A stretch of DNA of 64,000 nucleotides from Chromobotia macracanthus. Taxonomy: Eukaryota; Chordata; Actinopteri; Cypriniformes; Botiidae. The stretch covers positions 4,216,001 to 4,280,000 of the forward strand of contig JAZGTH010000059.1 in assembly GCA_036877525.1 (NCBI GenBank). Direction: 5' to 3'. The notes under the pieces are model-generated. The model made no database searches and had not been told where the DNA came from. It was given only the letters and a program-made list of their open reading frames with translations. Of the stretch, positions 35,116-50,100 are shown in pieces; the stretch's first letter is position 1, and each line of letters begins with the position of its first letter. The translations under genes and the position numbers were made by a program.

Positions 35116-38100
35116 CTTTAAAAGAAAACAAAACACAAAACATTTAGTCTAAACATCCAAATTAATAAAACTCATTAACAGGCAGGAATCCTTGTTTATG
35201 CATTTGGCAGATGCTTTTATTCAACTTGCAGTGCACTCAAGCTATAAATTTGATCTGTATGTGCATTCCCTGGAAAACAATTCCCGTGACCTTAAAGTTA
35301 ACAGCATTATGCTCGGTAAATTGAGCTACAGGAAAGCATATTTTTGTCTCTACTTTTGAGCATAAAACCAGAAATGTCATATATATGAAACATTAGCCTC
35401 GTTAAAACATTTATTATTAGAGGTGCTACAGAGATCAGTACGGATTGTGTCTCTAGATGACAAGTGCTCTTTATTAAAAATAGCTTGTTTTTAATGTGCA
35501 TTCGAGATACATGTATACATAAGCCCTGAAGAGCGTATCACATTAAGGACACATATTATATCCATTGCTTTATATGTGTAAATGCATGCATGGCCACACA
35601 AATCGCATTAAGCATTAAAAAAGGCCATCATATCTCGTTTATAAGTAAATCTGGTCAAGACTGGATTTTTATGCATGATGGGGAAGCATTTTAATACATA
35701 AATAATGCATGTTTCTGCACTACGGCACCAGTATCTGCTGTATGTAACAAAATCACTGCAGGATCAGAGAAGTTAATAGAAACATCCCTCCTTGAGTCAT
35801 ACAATAAGCATATTGCTCACCATATGCCCACACACACCTACACAACAGGAAGACATTAGGGCTGCCTGATGAAAGACAGGAAGTAATTGACGTTTCTTGT
35901 TGATATGACCACATCCTAAATGACCCTGATTCCTGAGTTTTACAGCATGTTGTAAATGAGAAATTCAGATAAACAACTGCTTAAGCTGTTAGAATTTATT
36001 TAACTATAACTTTATATTAAGTGTAACTATATATTAACTTATGTATTATCCCACTATTCATATCTAAAAAAATCCAAATTTTCTATTTGTACATATCCAA
36101 ATCCAACTTTTTCTACTTCTACTTCCTACTTGTATATAAACATTTATATTAAGGCTATATAAAGAAACCTTAGAATAAGTATTATGTGAAGTGAATTTTT
36201 CCTACAGAAAATTGTCTTAGTGTTGTAACAATTGTCTGCAATGATTTATACAGTAAAACTGTTAATTGTGAAAATCAAAACACTTATAACCTGGATCTCC
36301 TGCCACTTAATAACAGAGCAAAAACAAAGGCTTTAATTTAGATTCAAGAAATCAATCAGTATATCTTTGTGAACTCACATCAAACTGGGCCAGTATGGTA
36401 CCACTGTTAAGACCCTCCTTAAGCTGCAGCATGGAGTCCCTCCATGCATCCTGGTCCAACTGGGAGGGGTCTGTGGGAGATTTCTCTGGGATGTACTGAA
36501 AATCAGGCTCTGACTCCAGTTTCTCCTCAACGACATCATAGATAGCTGCGGAAAGGGAGGCTGTTAATGCTATGCCAACTACATTAGCAAAATACTAGCA
36601 TATCAAAGATTAAACACAAGGCCTGTGCTCACCATTGGGCCGCACCAACAGAATGAGTTCTCCTGAGTGACTCTCACAGCTGGCCTTGATAAACATGACC
36701 ACCTGATCATGCGTGTGCTCTGAAATATCTCTACCGTTGATCAGCACAACCTGATCGCCCTCATTTAGTCGAGGCACACACAAATCAGCCTAAAGTGGTG
36801 ACGGATAAAAGCAGGTCATAATGTAAAATTCATTCTTTCAAAACATTCTAATGCTCCATTCAACTCAAAAGAGGTGGAACATCCAAATGGAAAACTTATT
36901 TATGTTTTATCTGAGACTGGGAGTTCATGCTTAAAACAGTTCACTGTTCACCCTAAAGGGGTCACTCTTCAGTGAGTCTGTTTTCATCTTTAATCCCAGC
37001 TGCACTATAAAAGCTTTATATGGCAGTATTTATGACCATAAACAGCTACTCAAACGTACCGATGTTCCAGGCGCTACCCGAGATACAATAATAGGCATCT
37101 TCTGATCAGAGCCACCCTGACAATGAGAGAGAGAAAAAGAGGGAGGGAGAGAGAGAGACAAACAAACAGAGAGTAAATGTGATTACAATGAAACAACAAA
37201 AGCATCAACAAACAAGTCACAGAAAATTAGACTGAATTTTTTACCTTCACATTAAACCCAAATCGTCCGTTCTCATCTGGTTTCATCTTGATCAGGACAA
37301 GATTGTCATGAGGAATGACTCCATTGAGCTAAATCCACAACAATTTCACAATAAAGTAAACATCTGCACAGACAGCCTTACATTTTAAAAATGTTCTCAT
37401 AAACAATGCTTTTTAAATGATGTATATAAAACACCCTCAAATTTTAGTTCACATGAACACAGTGACAACTGATTAAGTACACAGAAATGAATACACTAAA
37501 CCGCCAAGTGTTATATCACTTTACAAGAGTGTGACCACATCAGCAGCGTACCATACAAGGGAGGGAAAGCCTATTATCGTGAATTTCAGGCAACTTCAGA
37601 AGAGGAACAACAAAGAGCCACATAGACAGACTGGGCTGACTGAGTCAGTGGATGTTGTCTTACCGTAACCTTGTCTGTTGCTATGGGGACATCATACATT
37701 TCGTTGATGTGGTTGTCTAAGTCCTGTTGTGAGTGGGAGAGAATAAGCTGGCTCAGATTCTTCCGGGACTGTTTGGGGGGGAGGGCGGGGGGCAGGCCTT
37801 CAACACCTTCTGGAGACCTAATGCATTCAGGGAGAAATAACAACGAAAAAACATGGAGAGTTTTTAAAGATGACCATTACTTTAAAAATGACAATTCACA
37901 CTCATGTTGTGAAACTGAAAAGCTTCCAGACAACGTAAGAATACAGTAACCAGGGCTGTCAAGCTCCAAAAAGGAGAATCTAGTACCATAAAAATAATTA
38001 ATGTGATAATTTAATTTTTGGGTGAACTGTCCCTTTAATAATCAATCATTAAGCATTGTGCATTAGCATCCTTGGAATCCAAACAGCTATTACAGATGTC

Positions 38101-41100
38101 AGACTGGTTCAGCATATTTTAGTGTAATGTTAGTTTGAACTGAACACATTACACTTTCATACTTTCAATTTGGTGAACCATTCAGTTATGAAGCACATGA
38201 GTTTACACACTCAAGTGCATGCTTCCTAAGAACACCTGCGCTACAGGCTTTACCAGTGTCAGACTGCCGTCCTGCAAAATTTCTGTAGGAAATACTAATG
38301 AGTGCACTTAAGAGTACTGGGTTCTGCTGGGTTTTGAGGATGGGCAGCAGCAGGTACGTCATCATTTTAAACTGTGGCAGAGACGAACAAGGAGAGACTA
38401 AGTGTGTGTGTGTTAGTTTATTCTTTAGGAAGAAAGTAAGACCTGAAAGTATGTTATATATCACTTGAGTCATGTGCACTACTGTGTTTAAATAACCTGT
38501 ATGTTAAATTCCTTGGAAGAATATAAAAACAGACAAAGAAAACTACAATATACTACAAATGTCACTTTTGACTCTGAGGCATTTCATTTGCACAAAACTA
38601 AAGCCTGAAACAAGGCATTTTCTTTAGAGAATGTATTATTTTTTCTTGTATGGCCATCAGGTTCTTGGGTATTCTACAGCTTCATATTATTCTAACAGTA
38701 AACCTTTAAAAGATGCGAATAAACAACTTTAATCGCTTTACAATCTCCTAATCAAAATTACCTTCAGAATTTTTGTGACTTTGAACAACTCTAATGGACT
38801 CATAAAAATGAACAGCCACTAACAATTATGTTTTTGTGACATGGTCTGTTATCAGATGGGTTAATGTGTTGATTGTAAACAGGCTGTTTCTGTAACTTAA
38901 AGATTTATACAAAGGAGGGGAGAGGGGTGTGAGGGCAATATTTTCCCTTTGAATGAGCTGAGCGAACAAATACAGAAACAACCACATGCCATGCAAATAT
39001 CTACCACTGGCCTTGTCATTAAGCTTAAGTATACTGCAGATCTATTCAAGAGGAGCACAAAGGGCTTGACATATTTACCACAAACCCATTAAATCTGAAG
39101 CATTCTGCCCACTGCTCAAAGCGGTAAACACGTTTTACAGCAGCACAGCGTGCGTTTAGTTTCCATTTGGGGCCGATTTAGGGTACAGACAGAGGGTGGT
39201 GGCTGTGATTGGAGGGCCAGACAAAACAAACAGCCAATAAAAGGATTTCGGGCAGTAAAACCACTTTTCGCATATGAAGAACAGAACTGAGCTTTTTTTA
39301 ACACCAAATTATGTGGTTTCTGCAAATAGTGCATTATAATAGCTGAAATGATTTAACGTTTCAATAAGTTAAAGTGGCTCTGCGGTAAAATTGAACAAAT
39401 AATAAAGACGTGAAATGTATTATAAAGCACACTATTAAAATGAAAGAGTAAAACGAGCGTCTGTTGAAACAATTTAGTGGTATTCTCCTTTAAGACAATA
39501 ACCATGCACACATCACATATGGATAGAGCGCTTGTGCTTTTTGGAATTCTGGGAAATCTAAGCTTAATGTAAAATGTCACTAATATTACCTTAAATAATG
39601 TCAGAATTTAATTCATTTTGACATCCACACTAGTAACACTTTACAGCTGTCATGACTCATTAACAACATTTACACGCTGCTTTACTGAGCGGCAACATTC
39701 TAAATGTCTATTAACTAATTAACAGTTAAGCATTATACAATACAAGAAGTCGTGCTTGCTTATACAGTTCTTGAAGCAAGAGGAAGTACTTACGGTGTAG
39801 ACTCCAGACTGATGCTGTTGGCTTGCGTAGAGGGGGCTGATTTGTGATTGGAGAAAACAGGCAGGCTGGGTGAGGCATGGATGACACGGTCCACCAGGTG
39901 ACCCATGGAGGAGGGCCGCAGTCGGGGACCCTCTTGCACAAACAAGGAGTTCCTACTGTTGATAAAACATTTACAGCTGATGTAATCATTGTCACCTGTA
40001 TGTTTTATAAGTGAATACCTCTGGCTGGATAATCAATTGAAGGAAAATAACTACAGTGTTCGTAACTAATAAACCAACTAAATATTATACAGTAACATTT
40101 ATGGTTGTAACATGACTAGTTCCTTGCAGACTCTTTGAACTTAATTCATGAAGGCATGAATTCTCCAGGTCATTGCAAACTCTTTCAAACTTGCATTAAT
40201 AAACTATTTTTATTTTTGTTTTGAGTGAAAAAAGCGTGAGCAGGACATGTTATTGTGAGATTCACCTAAATACATCTCTACACCTGTCTTCCATCATCAC
40301 TCTTAAACACCCTACTGAGTCTCTGATCATTATGTTGGGTGTTGCTCTGAAACAGAGAGGGACTCACTGGTTGGGCGTCCCAGGGGGCGAGCGGGTGGGC
40401 AGACTGCGGGTCTCTAGCCTCTCCTCAGACAGCGAGTTCCTGCTCACTGCTTCCCAGTCTGTCACACCCATCAGTTTCCTGCCCAGGGGCTTGCTAGGAG
40501 ATCTAGAAGATGAAATGCAGTCGGTTATCAAAAGAGTGTTGAATTGAACCCTAATCCCTCTCCTGACAAACCAACGACAGCAATACCTCATCAGCTGTCT
40601 CTTTCAGTTTTAAGCTTTTCAAGTTGTATTTGTTCTTTGCTGATTGATTGTGAGTCCAACTCTTCTAGTGTTATCTAAGAGAGCAGTTTACATTTCTCTG
40701 AAATGTTTACAAATATCTGCTTCCAGCACAGTTCCTAGAAATTGGAGTTGATCATTTTATGTTGCTCTACAATGATCTGTTTAAATTTTAAATGTTTTAC
40801 TGCTGGTATTCAGCTTACATTTTGACAGAGCAATCTCTAGTAAGTATCCCTTTGCTTCAAGCAATTTCAGTAAAACTAGACATTCAAGAATGCAGTGTTA
40901 TCACAGAATCTAAGACAGACAGAACAGAATTCATTGCAAGCCTGCTAAATATCAGTCGTTTTTATGAGACACCTGAAACGCAGTACAGGTTATTGCCTGG
41001 TTGAGGTATACTGCCATAGTTAAAATAAGTTACAAATTGCTGCAGATAACTTTCCATTTTCTTTGAAATAAAAACAGTGATGACTGTATACTTTCACATA

Positions 41101-44100
41101 ATTCTGATTTAGAACATTAAATATTTACAAGTGCAGTAATGTTAACTCTTGCTGTAGAAGAGTTGATTACAATGGTTTATGAATAAACTGATTATGATTT
41201 GATTGACACAACAACACAATATTTTGGAAAACAATTATTGGTAAAGGGATCATCTGAATTAAAATAGCCTGTTTTTAGCTAAAAATGATTGTTGATTCCA
41301 CTGTTGTAAATAATGATTTGATGTCAGTGAAGTGTAAATGTGTTTGTCTTTGTATGTGTTTTAGCCCTGAGATGAAGTAGCCACCATCACCAGGGTGTTT
41401 GGCCCAAGATATCCTAAGACAGGCTCCCAAAACCAGAAACCCAAAGCAGAATCCCACATTACCTTGCAAACACTCTGTCCTTGACTCCCTTTTCCTTCCC
41501 ATACTGAACAGACTGTGCTTCTGTCCTTCCGCTGTGGGAACAAGAACAATGTTTATTAGGATTCTTACCATATTCTGCAATTTCATAAACAATACGACAA
41601 AGACATTGTGTGATACAGTATCTGTGACATTTTGTGAATTTATAGGATGCTCTTGCTGATCAATAAAAAAAACAGTGTATTATTATATGGTAGACGGCAC
41701 GGATAAATACTAATAAAAATCTAAAAGCACAGAAAAATTAATTATTGATCTTCTCTTTCTAGTTTTCCCATATCTAAACTTGGCTAAAAGAGCATCATAC
41801 ATTTTTCAGGAGTTTATCCCTAAGAATTCAGTAGAGCATTTGTTAGGGCTGACTAAGGTCAAGCTCTTTGGTGGTGAGAAACACAAAAATAAAAAAAATC
41901 AAACAGAAAATACAGTATGTAAAACTGAAAACAGAAATGCACATGCCTCAAGAAAAGGTTTTGGGATTTGCAAAACTACATGTACAATCATCAGTATAGT
42001 TTAGCAGCTAAGTTGCACTTCCTCCAACGACAAGCCATATATTTTCCTTTTCTTAAAACATTTCTAGAGGGATGTGAATTCAGGAACAGTGAAGGAACAT
42101 CTTACCAGTAACGAAACTTGGAGCCTAAGCTTAAGTATTGAGCAAAGAAGTTTTTCTGTGGGGGAACAGGGCAGTCAAGCCGAAAGAAGGTGTGATGCTC
42201 TACGCAGGCCTTCCAGAGGTTCTTACAGGCCCTGTAGTTCACCATGTTGAAACCTAGCAATGTATCTCTCGTCTCATTCTGTAAGCAAAAGATAAAGCCA
42301 TGGAGAGGTATAAAAGAGTAAATATCATCTTAAGGCTGTTACATCATGCATTCTGCATCCTTAACCCAGTACAATGGAGATGTGGGCGATACATACAGGT
42401 TTATGGTTTGCTGTTGCTGGGGTGAGCTACAAGCTTAAGAAATGAAATGCATGTAGTGAATCATCTGTAGCAAAGGTTTGCACTCCCTGTATTTTAAGAA
42501 ATACAGAAGGAAAGGTAGGAGAGGATGGGCTGTATTGTGCATACTATCACGTAGCAGTAACAATTTAAAAGCATTTAAACCAATACATAGTAGCTTGGTG
42601 AATAGGCGTTTCACATCATACCTCTTATAATTAGGGATGGGTCAGGATGGTCAACTAGTTTATCTAGATTTTTTGTATATCAAGTTTGTGGTTTAATTTG
42701 TGTGCTCACAGCATGCTGTCCTCTAGCTCTTTGATGGCTTGCATGATAAAACCTTCTTGTTGTTGTTGTTGTTGCTTTCTACAGCTGTCTTGTTTTGCCA
42801 TGAACACAAGCTTCCATTTGAAACATGGCCAAAGTACCCAGAAGGCTCTGTTCTGGAGAGACCTATTAGGACCGACACTCAAATCTGCGAGACTCCATTG
42901 GTCACCGGGGACTCCAGAATGCACTTCATGCTCTGTTTTTGGTAGTGCAAATCACCGGAACCGCGACCCATGTCCAAAGAAATCGGACCCACTCAGCCAA
43001 GCTGAGCCATCTGGGCATCAATTATGGATCATGACATCATTGAGTCCTGCTTTTAGTACAACTGCTTCTGAAAGGTCCCCTTGCATTATTCACATTGCCA
43101 GGGTGATCTGAGGTTTCCAGCAAGGGGTCTGAAGCCGCAAAGACCGGATCAGGCTCAGGGGCTCACGTCGGTTCCCGGCAAATGGCACAAGTCCAATGTC
43201 AGGTTATGTCCCGCTCCCCCACAGGCAAACTGCATTATCTACTCTCCATAATTAATAAGCTGTAAAGAGTCTCTCTCATTGCACCTCCAGTGACAGCAGG
43301 GCAGTAATTACGAAAGGATTTCACATAAACAAAGATCAGTGGTGCTGTGGTGCAAATGAACAAAGATCACCGGAACCAATACGCTCTTTAATTTGATACT
43401 GTCTGAGCTGGATGGTTTATTAATAGAAAGCTCCCTGCTATTAGTAAATGGGAATAACAATGTCTGTTGGAGACTTCAAATTTTACAAATAATCATCAGA
43501 TTACAGAGAGATGAATCAGCAAGGGTAAACAAACACAATCGCCCCTAATTTAAAAGGAATGCACAGGGCACACAAACACAAACCTTCAAATACACCAGAA
43601 ACACACAAACCTAAAAAAGGTAAAAAATGGTCTTATTGTGATTCATTCATTGATGCACATTATTCTAAAGAACACGCAATTAGGACTTAGTAATGGACAT
43701 AATCAATGCCATGCAGGCAGAAAAATAATTATTATAGTTTTGTCTTTCAGGACCTCGAGACAGAGCGTGAACTAGAGTTGCTCATCACGCTGACCACACA
43801 ATGTCAGACTGCTGCTCACAAAGCTATGGTTCCAATGCGCAAAATATTCATCAGTAACATCATTGTTACTTGATGTTATGGAAAGCTTGGAAAGCTTGCT
43901 TTCCATGATTCAATTAAAAACTCGAATGATAGAATCAAATCCTGCCCTGCATTGTTTCCTGCTGTATATCCTGTTTCACTGTGAAATACATTACAACACA
44001 CTCATGTCATCTTTAAATCTTCAACCAGAAACAAGTGATCTCAAAATGAAAAGGGAAAAACTGTATCACTCACCGCCTCTTTTCTCAGCTGGATGAAAAA

Positions 44101-47100
44101 CTGTTTGCACTTAAAAGATATTTTCACAATCTTCAACCTAAAACAGAGGAAAAATGAATAAAAATATAATGCGGTTGGCAAAACGAAAACACATTTTCAA
44201 GGGCAGCAACAAATGCACATTTTAAGCTGTTAAAGTTTCCTGACCCATTTTATGCCCTGAGTGTGTCTGCAAGCTTCCCTCCCATTAAAACATGACTCAC
44301 AGCAAAGCTAAATATATTCCACGGAGCACACACATGAAAACACACTCCAGTGTCCGAAAAAACACTTGTCGATGCAGCGTCACCCACTCATGACACATTC
44401 TGTCACACGCTGAAGTACAACACACAAACACACAGTCCGTGACTCAACCTGGTTGAACTGAAGTTCATATGTCTGTAGGGACCATTCATCATTTGCTTCC
44501 ACCTTTGCAAGCAATACGCCTACAGTCAGAGTTACTATTTGTAATACTGTCACCATTGCTGTACTTGTACTGCAGGGCTAAGTGACAGAATCATTGATAA
44601 GTGCAACTGTTTGCCCTGAGATCTTACTGGACATCTGTGACAAACAGCCCCTGTGTTTTTTGTTGGCTAAACATAGTTGCCATAGTTCAGAAAGCATATG
44701 TGCATTTATTTCAAACAAGAGATGCTTGGACTACAGCTACAGCAGCAGCTGGCGTGTGCTGTGTCAAGAACAGCCTGTGTGTGTGTGTTTGGGGGTGATG
44801 AGTATTTGGGGTTGCTATTTCTGTATCACAATGTAGACTTCAACAAGAAATGTGAAAATGTGAGAAACCTAAAATTCCTGTGCATTTAGCACCCCTATAG
44901 TTTAAAATAATAATTGAAACGACTGACCAATACATGCATGAGAAACAAACAGTGAGAAGGTCCAAATTAATTTGTTTGCAGATGCTACTTGGTTTGATAT
45001 TTTGTTAATGCAATGACATTCACACAATTTTAGTGTGGCTTAGGTGTTGAAATATTTCTGGGGTCACTCTATCATTTCATAAAACCAAACGGAATGGTCA
45101 CAAAAAATTCTGAAACTTTTTTTATTACTTTATTACTGCAGAAGGATTCATGAGTACATGCGGTTTGGTTGGCATGAAATCGATGCCTGCTAAAGGAGTC
45201 CAAAAATCTTGCACATAACACAGTATATCAAACATCAAATATGTTCCAATTGGCTGTTTTAAATTAGCTGTTATAACTTTGCCATATCATGCAGCAGTGT
45301 GGACACAAATGAACTCACTGGAATCTGACATGTAGTTGTACATGGTGTAACATACATAACATATCAATATTTTAAAAAATCAAAGTAAGCAAGAGAACTT
45401 GACTAGATTCTGGAAAGGATGTCATGAGGCTGATATTAACATGCATGAAATTTCATAAAAACACAATTCTTTATTCCCCAAACCCCAACCACTGCACCTC
45501 ACCACTTCAATGAATGTTGAGTGACAATTAAGACGAGCTGACTTACCATGGAAAGAAGTTGATTCGTACCCTGTTCTTGTAAATGGCTATGCCAGCTGAG
45601 TTCAGTCCAATGAAAATCTCTGTGTTGCTTTGATCCTGAAAGCAGGAACAGAGAGAAACAATTCATGAGGATCATTCAGTATTTTCTAAACTGTGCTGTC
45701 ATGTTTTTTATAACTTAAATTTGCCTAAAAATAAAATCTCTTTAATCATTTATCACCTAACTAACCCTAACCCTAAACATATACTTCATTCAACTAATAA
45801 AGTGATTGCACCGCAAAAAAATAAATCAAAAAATGTTCTGATATTTTTATTTATATAAATATTATAATAGCAATAGTTACCAGTGTTAAATTCACTGTAA
45901 AAACTGTATGACTGAAACAACTCTGCTACACTCACTCTTGCATAGTGCAGCTCCACTCCATAGAGCTCCAACGTTCGTGCAGTGTTCAGGTAGTTGAATT
46001 CAGACTGTGCTGGTGCAAGTCCACTGTAGAATACAGAGTTTAAATAAAGTTGGGTCCATCAGATTACGTGACAGTAGAGTAGGTGAGCTGTGCAACTCAT
46101 GTTTTGCATGGTTTGAAATTAACACATGAAAAGAGCAGTGAATGAGAATAAAAATTGGGATTTTTGTGAGTAAACAAAACAGTCTTCACCAGCTGGACAT
46201 TTTTAGTAATGTGTAACTTAAATTGTGTCTAATAACTTTTAATGTGAATGATCTGCACTGCTAGCCAAAGATATGCAAAAAAAATTAATAATAATTTTTA
46301 ACCCTTACACTTCTTTATTACAACACATTTTATACATTAAAACACACTTTTACTGTGCTGAATGTAAAGCATAAATATTTGATTATAATATAGTTCCGTG
46401 GGTCAGAGATCTGTGGGTGTGTTTTAAGTTGTGACCCTCACCTGTGTTGCTGGTGATGTTTAGTGACTTCTTTTTCAAAACCCTGTGGCTGGTTAGGGAT
46501 GAAGCAGAATTCAGACAGGTACCCCGGTGAATGCTCAGCTTCACTGTAATCACCCAGCTCAGCTGAATCACACAACACAAGCAGAGTGTTAGGGACAACG
46601 GCCGTGTGTCATGACAGTACAACGTTCAGCACACGCCACCAAATACCGATTACAAAGGGACAGGATCAGGTAACAAGACACAAGCTACAAATCTCTTAAT
46701 CCATCACTTTGTGTGTGACGCACACACATTATGCGGCATCTATGCCACAATAAAAAAATAAAGCTAAAATAAAAAAGGAATGCCTTACAAAAGTATAAAC
46801 TGTGGCAATTACATGGTTTATTTATTTGACTATTTATTTTAACATTTTTAATAGTTTAAAAGTATAAATATACTTTGCTAAATATGTGTGTATAATAATT
46901 GATGTGTAGCCTACTCAAGATGTAAGTAACTATTATTTAATTGATTTGGAATTTTTTTGATATATAAAATCAAAACGTTTGTTGAAAATGATACTTTTTT
47001 CAAAAAGTCCAACAAGAACACAAAGATTACATCACTTTCTTGCACATTCCTATTCGTCATTGACCCAGGGCAAAATGTTGTCAGTTCAAACATGTTGAGA

Positions 47101-50100
47101 CAGTAATCCATATCTGAACTGACTTTGAGGCCAAAAAGCATCAATTCAGCTTCACTTATTCATAAGCCAAGCATTGCACTCATCCTGATTTAAAAAAAGC
47201 TTAAAGCTTCCCAAGGGTTTAGCATAACGCTCAAAGCTGTTCAAGGGTTTAGCATTATCAAACACCTGTTACATTATCTGCCATCATATAAAACACGTAA
47301 CGGCTTAGTAATGCTTTCAGATCTCCAAACACGCCAATTCCACTGACAACAAAGACAAAAAAGCTGCATCAATTTTACTATAATAGCTTGTCACAAAACC
47401 TTAAAACAAACAATGGATGCAATGGATAGTGCTGTCCCAGGCTCAGCAGAACGCCCTCTGACCTATATAGCGCCAAAACTGCATGTTAAAAGCCCCTGAG
47501 AGACTGAAGCAAATGTGCTCACTATGCCAATCTGTCAAGAGTCATTATTACTGAGGTCAATCTAGAGAGCGAGCCCCTGAGGGCCCGGAATATGCCACCG
47601 TCAGCACACACACATGCCTGCAAACAGCATGTCATGCTCTGTCTCAAATGGGTACTGTTAGGTTTACTATAATGTGTTGGGCAGCGTTGATTCCTGCTGT
47701 ACTTCGAAGAGATTTCCTGCTTGCATGTACTCCTGTTTTACAAGCTAGTGCTTGTTAAGTGTTGTGCACAGATGGAATGTGCCGTGCTGAGTTTGCACTG
47801 CTGCATTTTGGTGGTTTGCACACAGTGTTTCCTAGGAAACTCAATACTGGGTTTTGCTTTAAATCATACAGTCTATAGTGTACTGTGCTGCCTAACAAGC
47901 AAATGAAAAACCTAAAGACACTGCAACAGAACAGAAACACAAAAGAACAGGAAAGTAACATTAATTACTAATTCAGTATGATTTTAATGAAACAAAAAGA
48001 TTCAATAATCTGTTTCATCACACAAAAAGCTCACGTTTTAGCAAAGTATGTACATACATTTCTTAACTTTATATTGTGAAATTGGTGCAACTAAATGAAA
48101 ATGATTAAATATCACTCTTGTGTAAAATGCACTGTGAAAAACATGCCTTGCTTTTAATCTAGATTTTACCTGTATTTTACATTTGACATTCTGAGTCTAA
48201 CTAGCTGATCCTTTAATCAGAGAAGAAAAAACCTTTTTAATCCATTTCAAAATAAATACATAATTATTGAGATAGATTTCCAGTATGCTTAAAAGACAGA
48301 GATTTGCTGGGCGAGTTTTCGGCCAGCCCTAGTTATAACTGACCATCATGCGCTGTTCCAGAAATAGTTTTAGTTTTGTAGCTTGGTTTCAGCACACAGA
48401 ACTCACATGGATAATAACAACAGATCCCACAACGAAGAGCTCATACTTACACTGAACAGCGTATGATGCCAAAAGTGCGGCAGTATTGTGCGGACAGGGC
48501 AGCCTAAAAAGAACAAAAAATATATTAAGTTAATGGTGTAATTTGCTGAAGAATAAGCCAAAAGTCAAACTAGTCCCAAATTACTGTATTTAAACAACTA
48601 TTAAAGAATTTGTAAGCACATATAATTTTAGAAACATAAAGCGCTGCAATATCACAGTAAGTCTTCAGGGGCCATTGGAACAGGCACATAAACAGCAGTT
48701 ATAGTGTCAGATATAATCATTTATAATTGGTGTTAATCGTTTCCTTAATGAAGCTGGAAATATCCTTTTAACATTTAAAAACAGCTTACCTTCCACTGAG
48801 TATGTCCTGCTTAATCTGCAGAAAATACTGGTACCTACACACAGATAGATACAAGAACATAAGAAATATCTGTACAAATAACCAACAGGGTTTACATTTA
48901 AAATTACTCAAATGTACTGTTCAGTAGTTGTAAATACATTAAAGTAAATATACATCAGGAAAAGGCGGACTGCCAATTTTTAAAGCATCAATATCAAAAT
49001 GATTCCCCATGAATTAGTCACTGATTCAAGTGAGAAAATCACTAGTTTTTTGAATGAACATTTTAAAACGAAGCGTGCAATTTCAGCTACATTAGCCCCA
49101 CCAATGTTGTTGTAGTTATGTTCATAAACTAGACAAAACCTTTGGCTTACAGTTAACATGAAATCCACCCACTTACCGTGTGTATTCTTCCTGAAGTTTG
49201 TTGGGGTCAGTCACGAAAAATTTCACCCTGAAGTTCAGATGATGCGGGGAGCCCCCTGTTATCACAACAATCACAACACATGCTTCAGTACAAAGATATG
49301 CTTAAAATCAGAGGAAGAACTGATCAATATCTTGTGTTAAACAAGCCTCTAAACTGTGCTGTTGTATACACAGACTTACTTTTTAATTGCTTCCTTATAG
49401 GTTTATTTGTATCCAGCCACCTCTATAAAATATTGATGAGATGAAGAGATAAAAAGGAAGAGAAAAACAGAGATAGAGAGAGAGGGGAAGAAGAACTTTT
49501 AATAACATGGCAACAGTCCAAGACAACCTAATGCCACTCAATAATTCAACAGGCCTGTGTTTTCTGCTGTTTGGAGGCGGGGATGTACTTATCTGCAGTT
49601 ACAACACAAAGAGACAAACTGTTTGCTTGTTGAGTAAAAAAAGAACTCTTCAACTTTGATCCAATTTCAAGTAAATCAATATAACCATGCAGTCTTGTAA
49701 GCTACAGATTGACCATTTGGTAGATAATTACTGGTACTTGGATGAAGGTGCAACTTGAATGCTGATGTAATGCAGACATTGTTTTCTTACCTGCATCTCA
49801 TTCTAGAATGTCAATCAGATGGTCTTTACATGATGTTTCAGATTTTTTATTTTTAAAATGTTTATCAAACGTTTGTGTTACAGCAAGGTGCTTAAATAAT
49901 AGTCCACCAAAATAACAATTTAAAAATGTTAAATTATAATACTTTTATTACTTCTGTGAAACACAAAAACAGTCTTTTTGAAACTGGACAGGGGAAATTC
50001 TAGTTTCTTTTAACAGTAAATGGTAGTGTGTCCTACATTCCTAAATGTGAATCTATTTCAGTAACACTGCCCATTCATACACGCAAGTTTCAAATGCTAT

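Larger units (their letters stand above)
37245..42105 (-). other. ptpn4: ptpn4 linker exons and start of the PDZ domain
   Basis: The exons 41531-41463, 40502-40368, 39955-39794 and 37817-37664 encode the FERM-PDZ linker (about residues 334-510), with conserved pieces 'RSPSKPLGRKLM', 'SLPTRSPPGTPN', 'RLRPSSMGHLVD', 'STQANSISLES', 'ALPPKQSRKN' and 'SHSQQDLDNHINE'. Relative to the mammalian protein three residues (GVT) are added after 'RKLM'. Exon 37328-37245 opens the PDZ domain. Confidence 0.88.

Noticed and set aside
42686..43111. Open frame of 141 codons on plus, the second longest in the window
   Set aside because: It runs through a (TTG)n repeat that produces Cys or Leu runs, lies inside a ptpn4 intron on the opposite strand, and shows no domain or splice structure.
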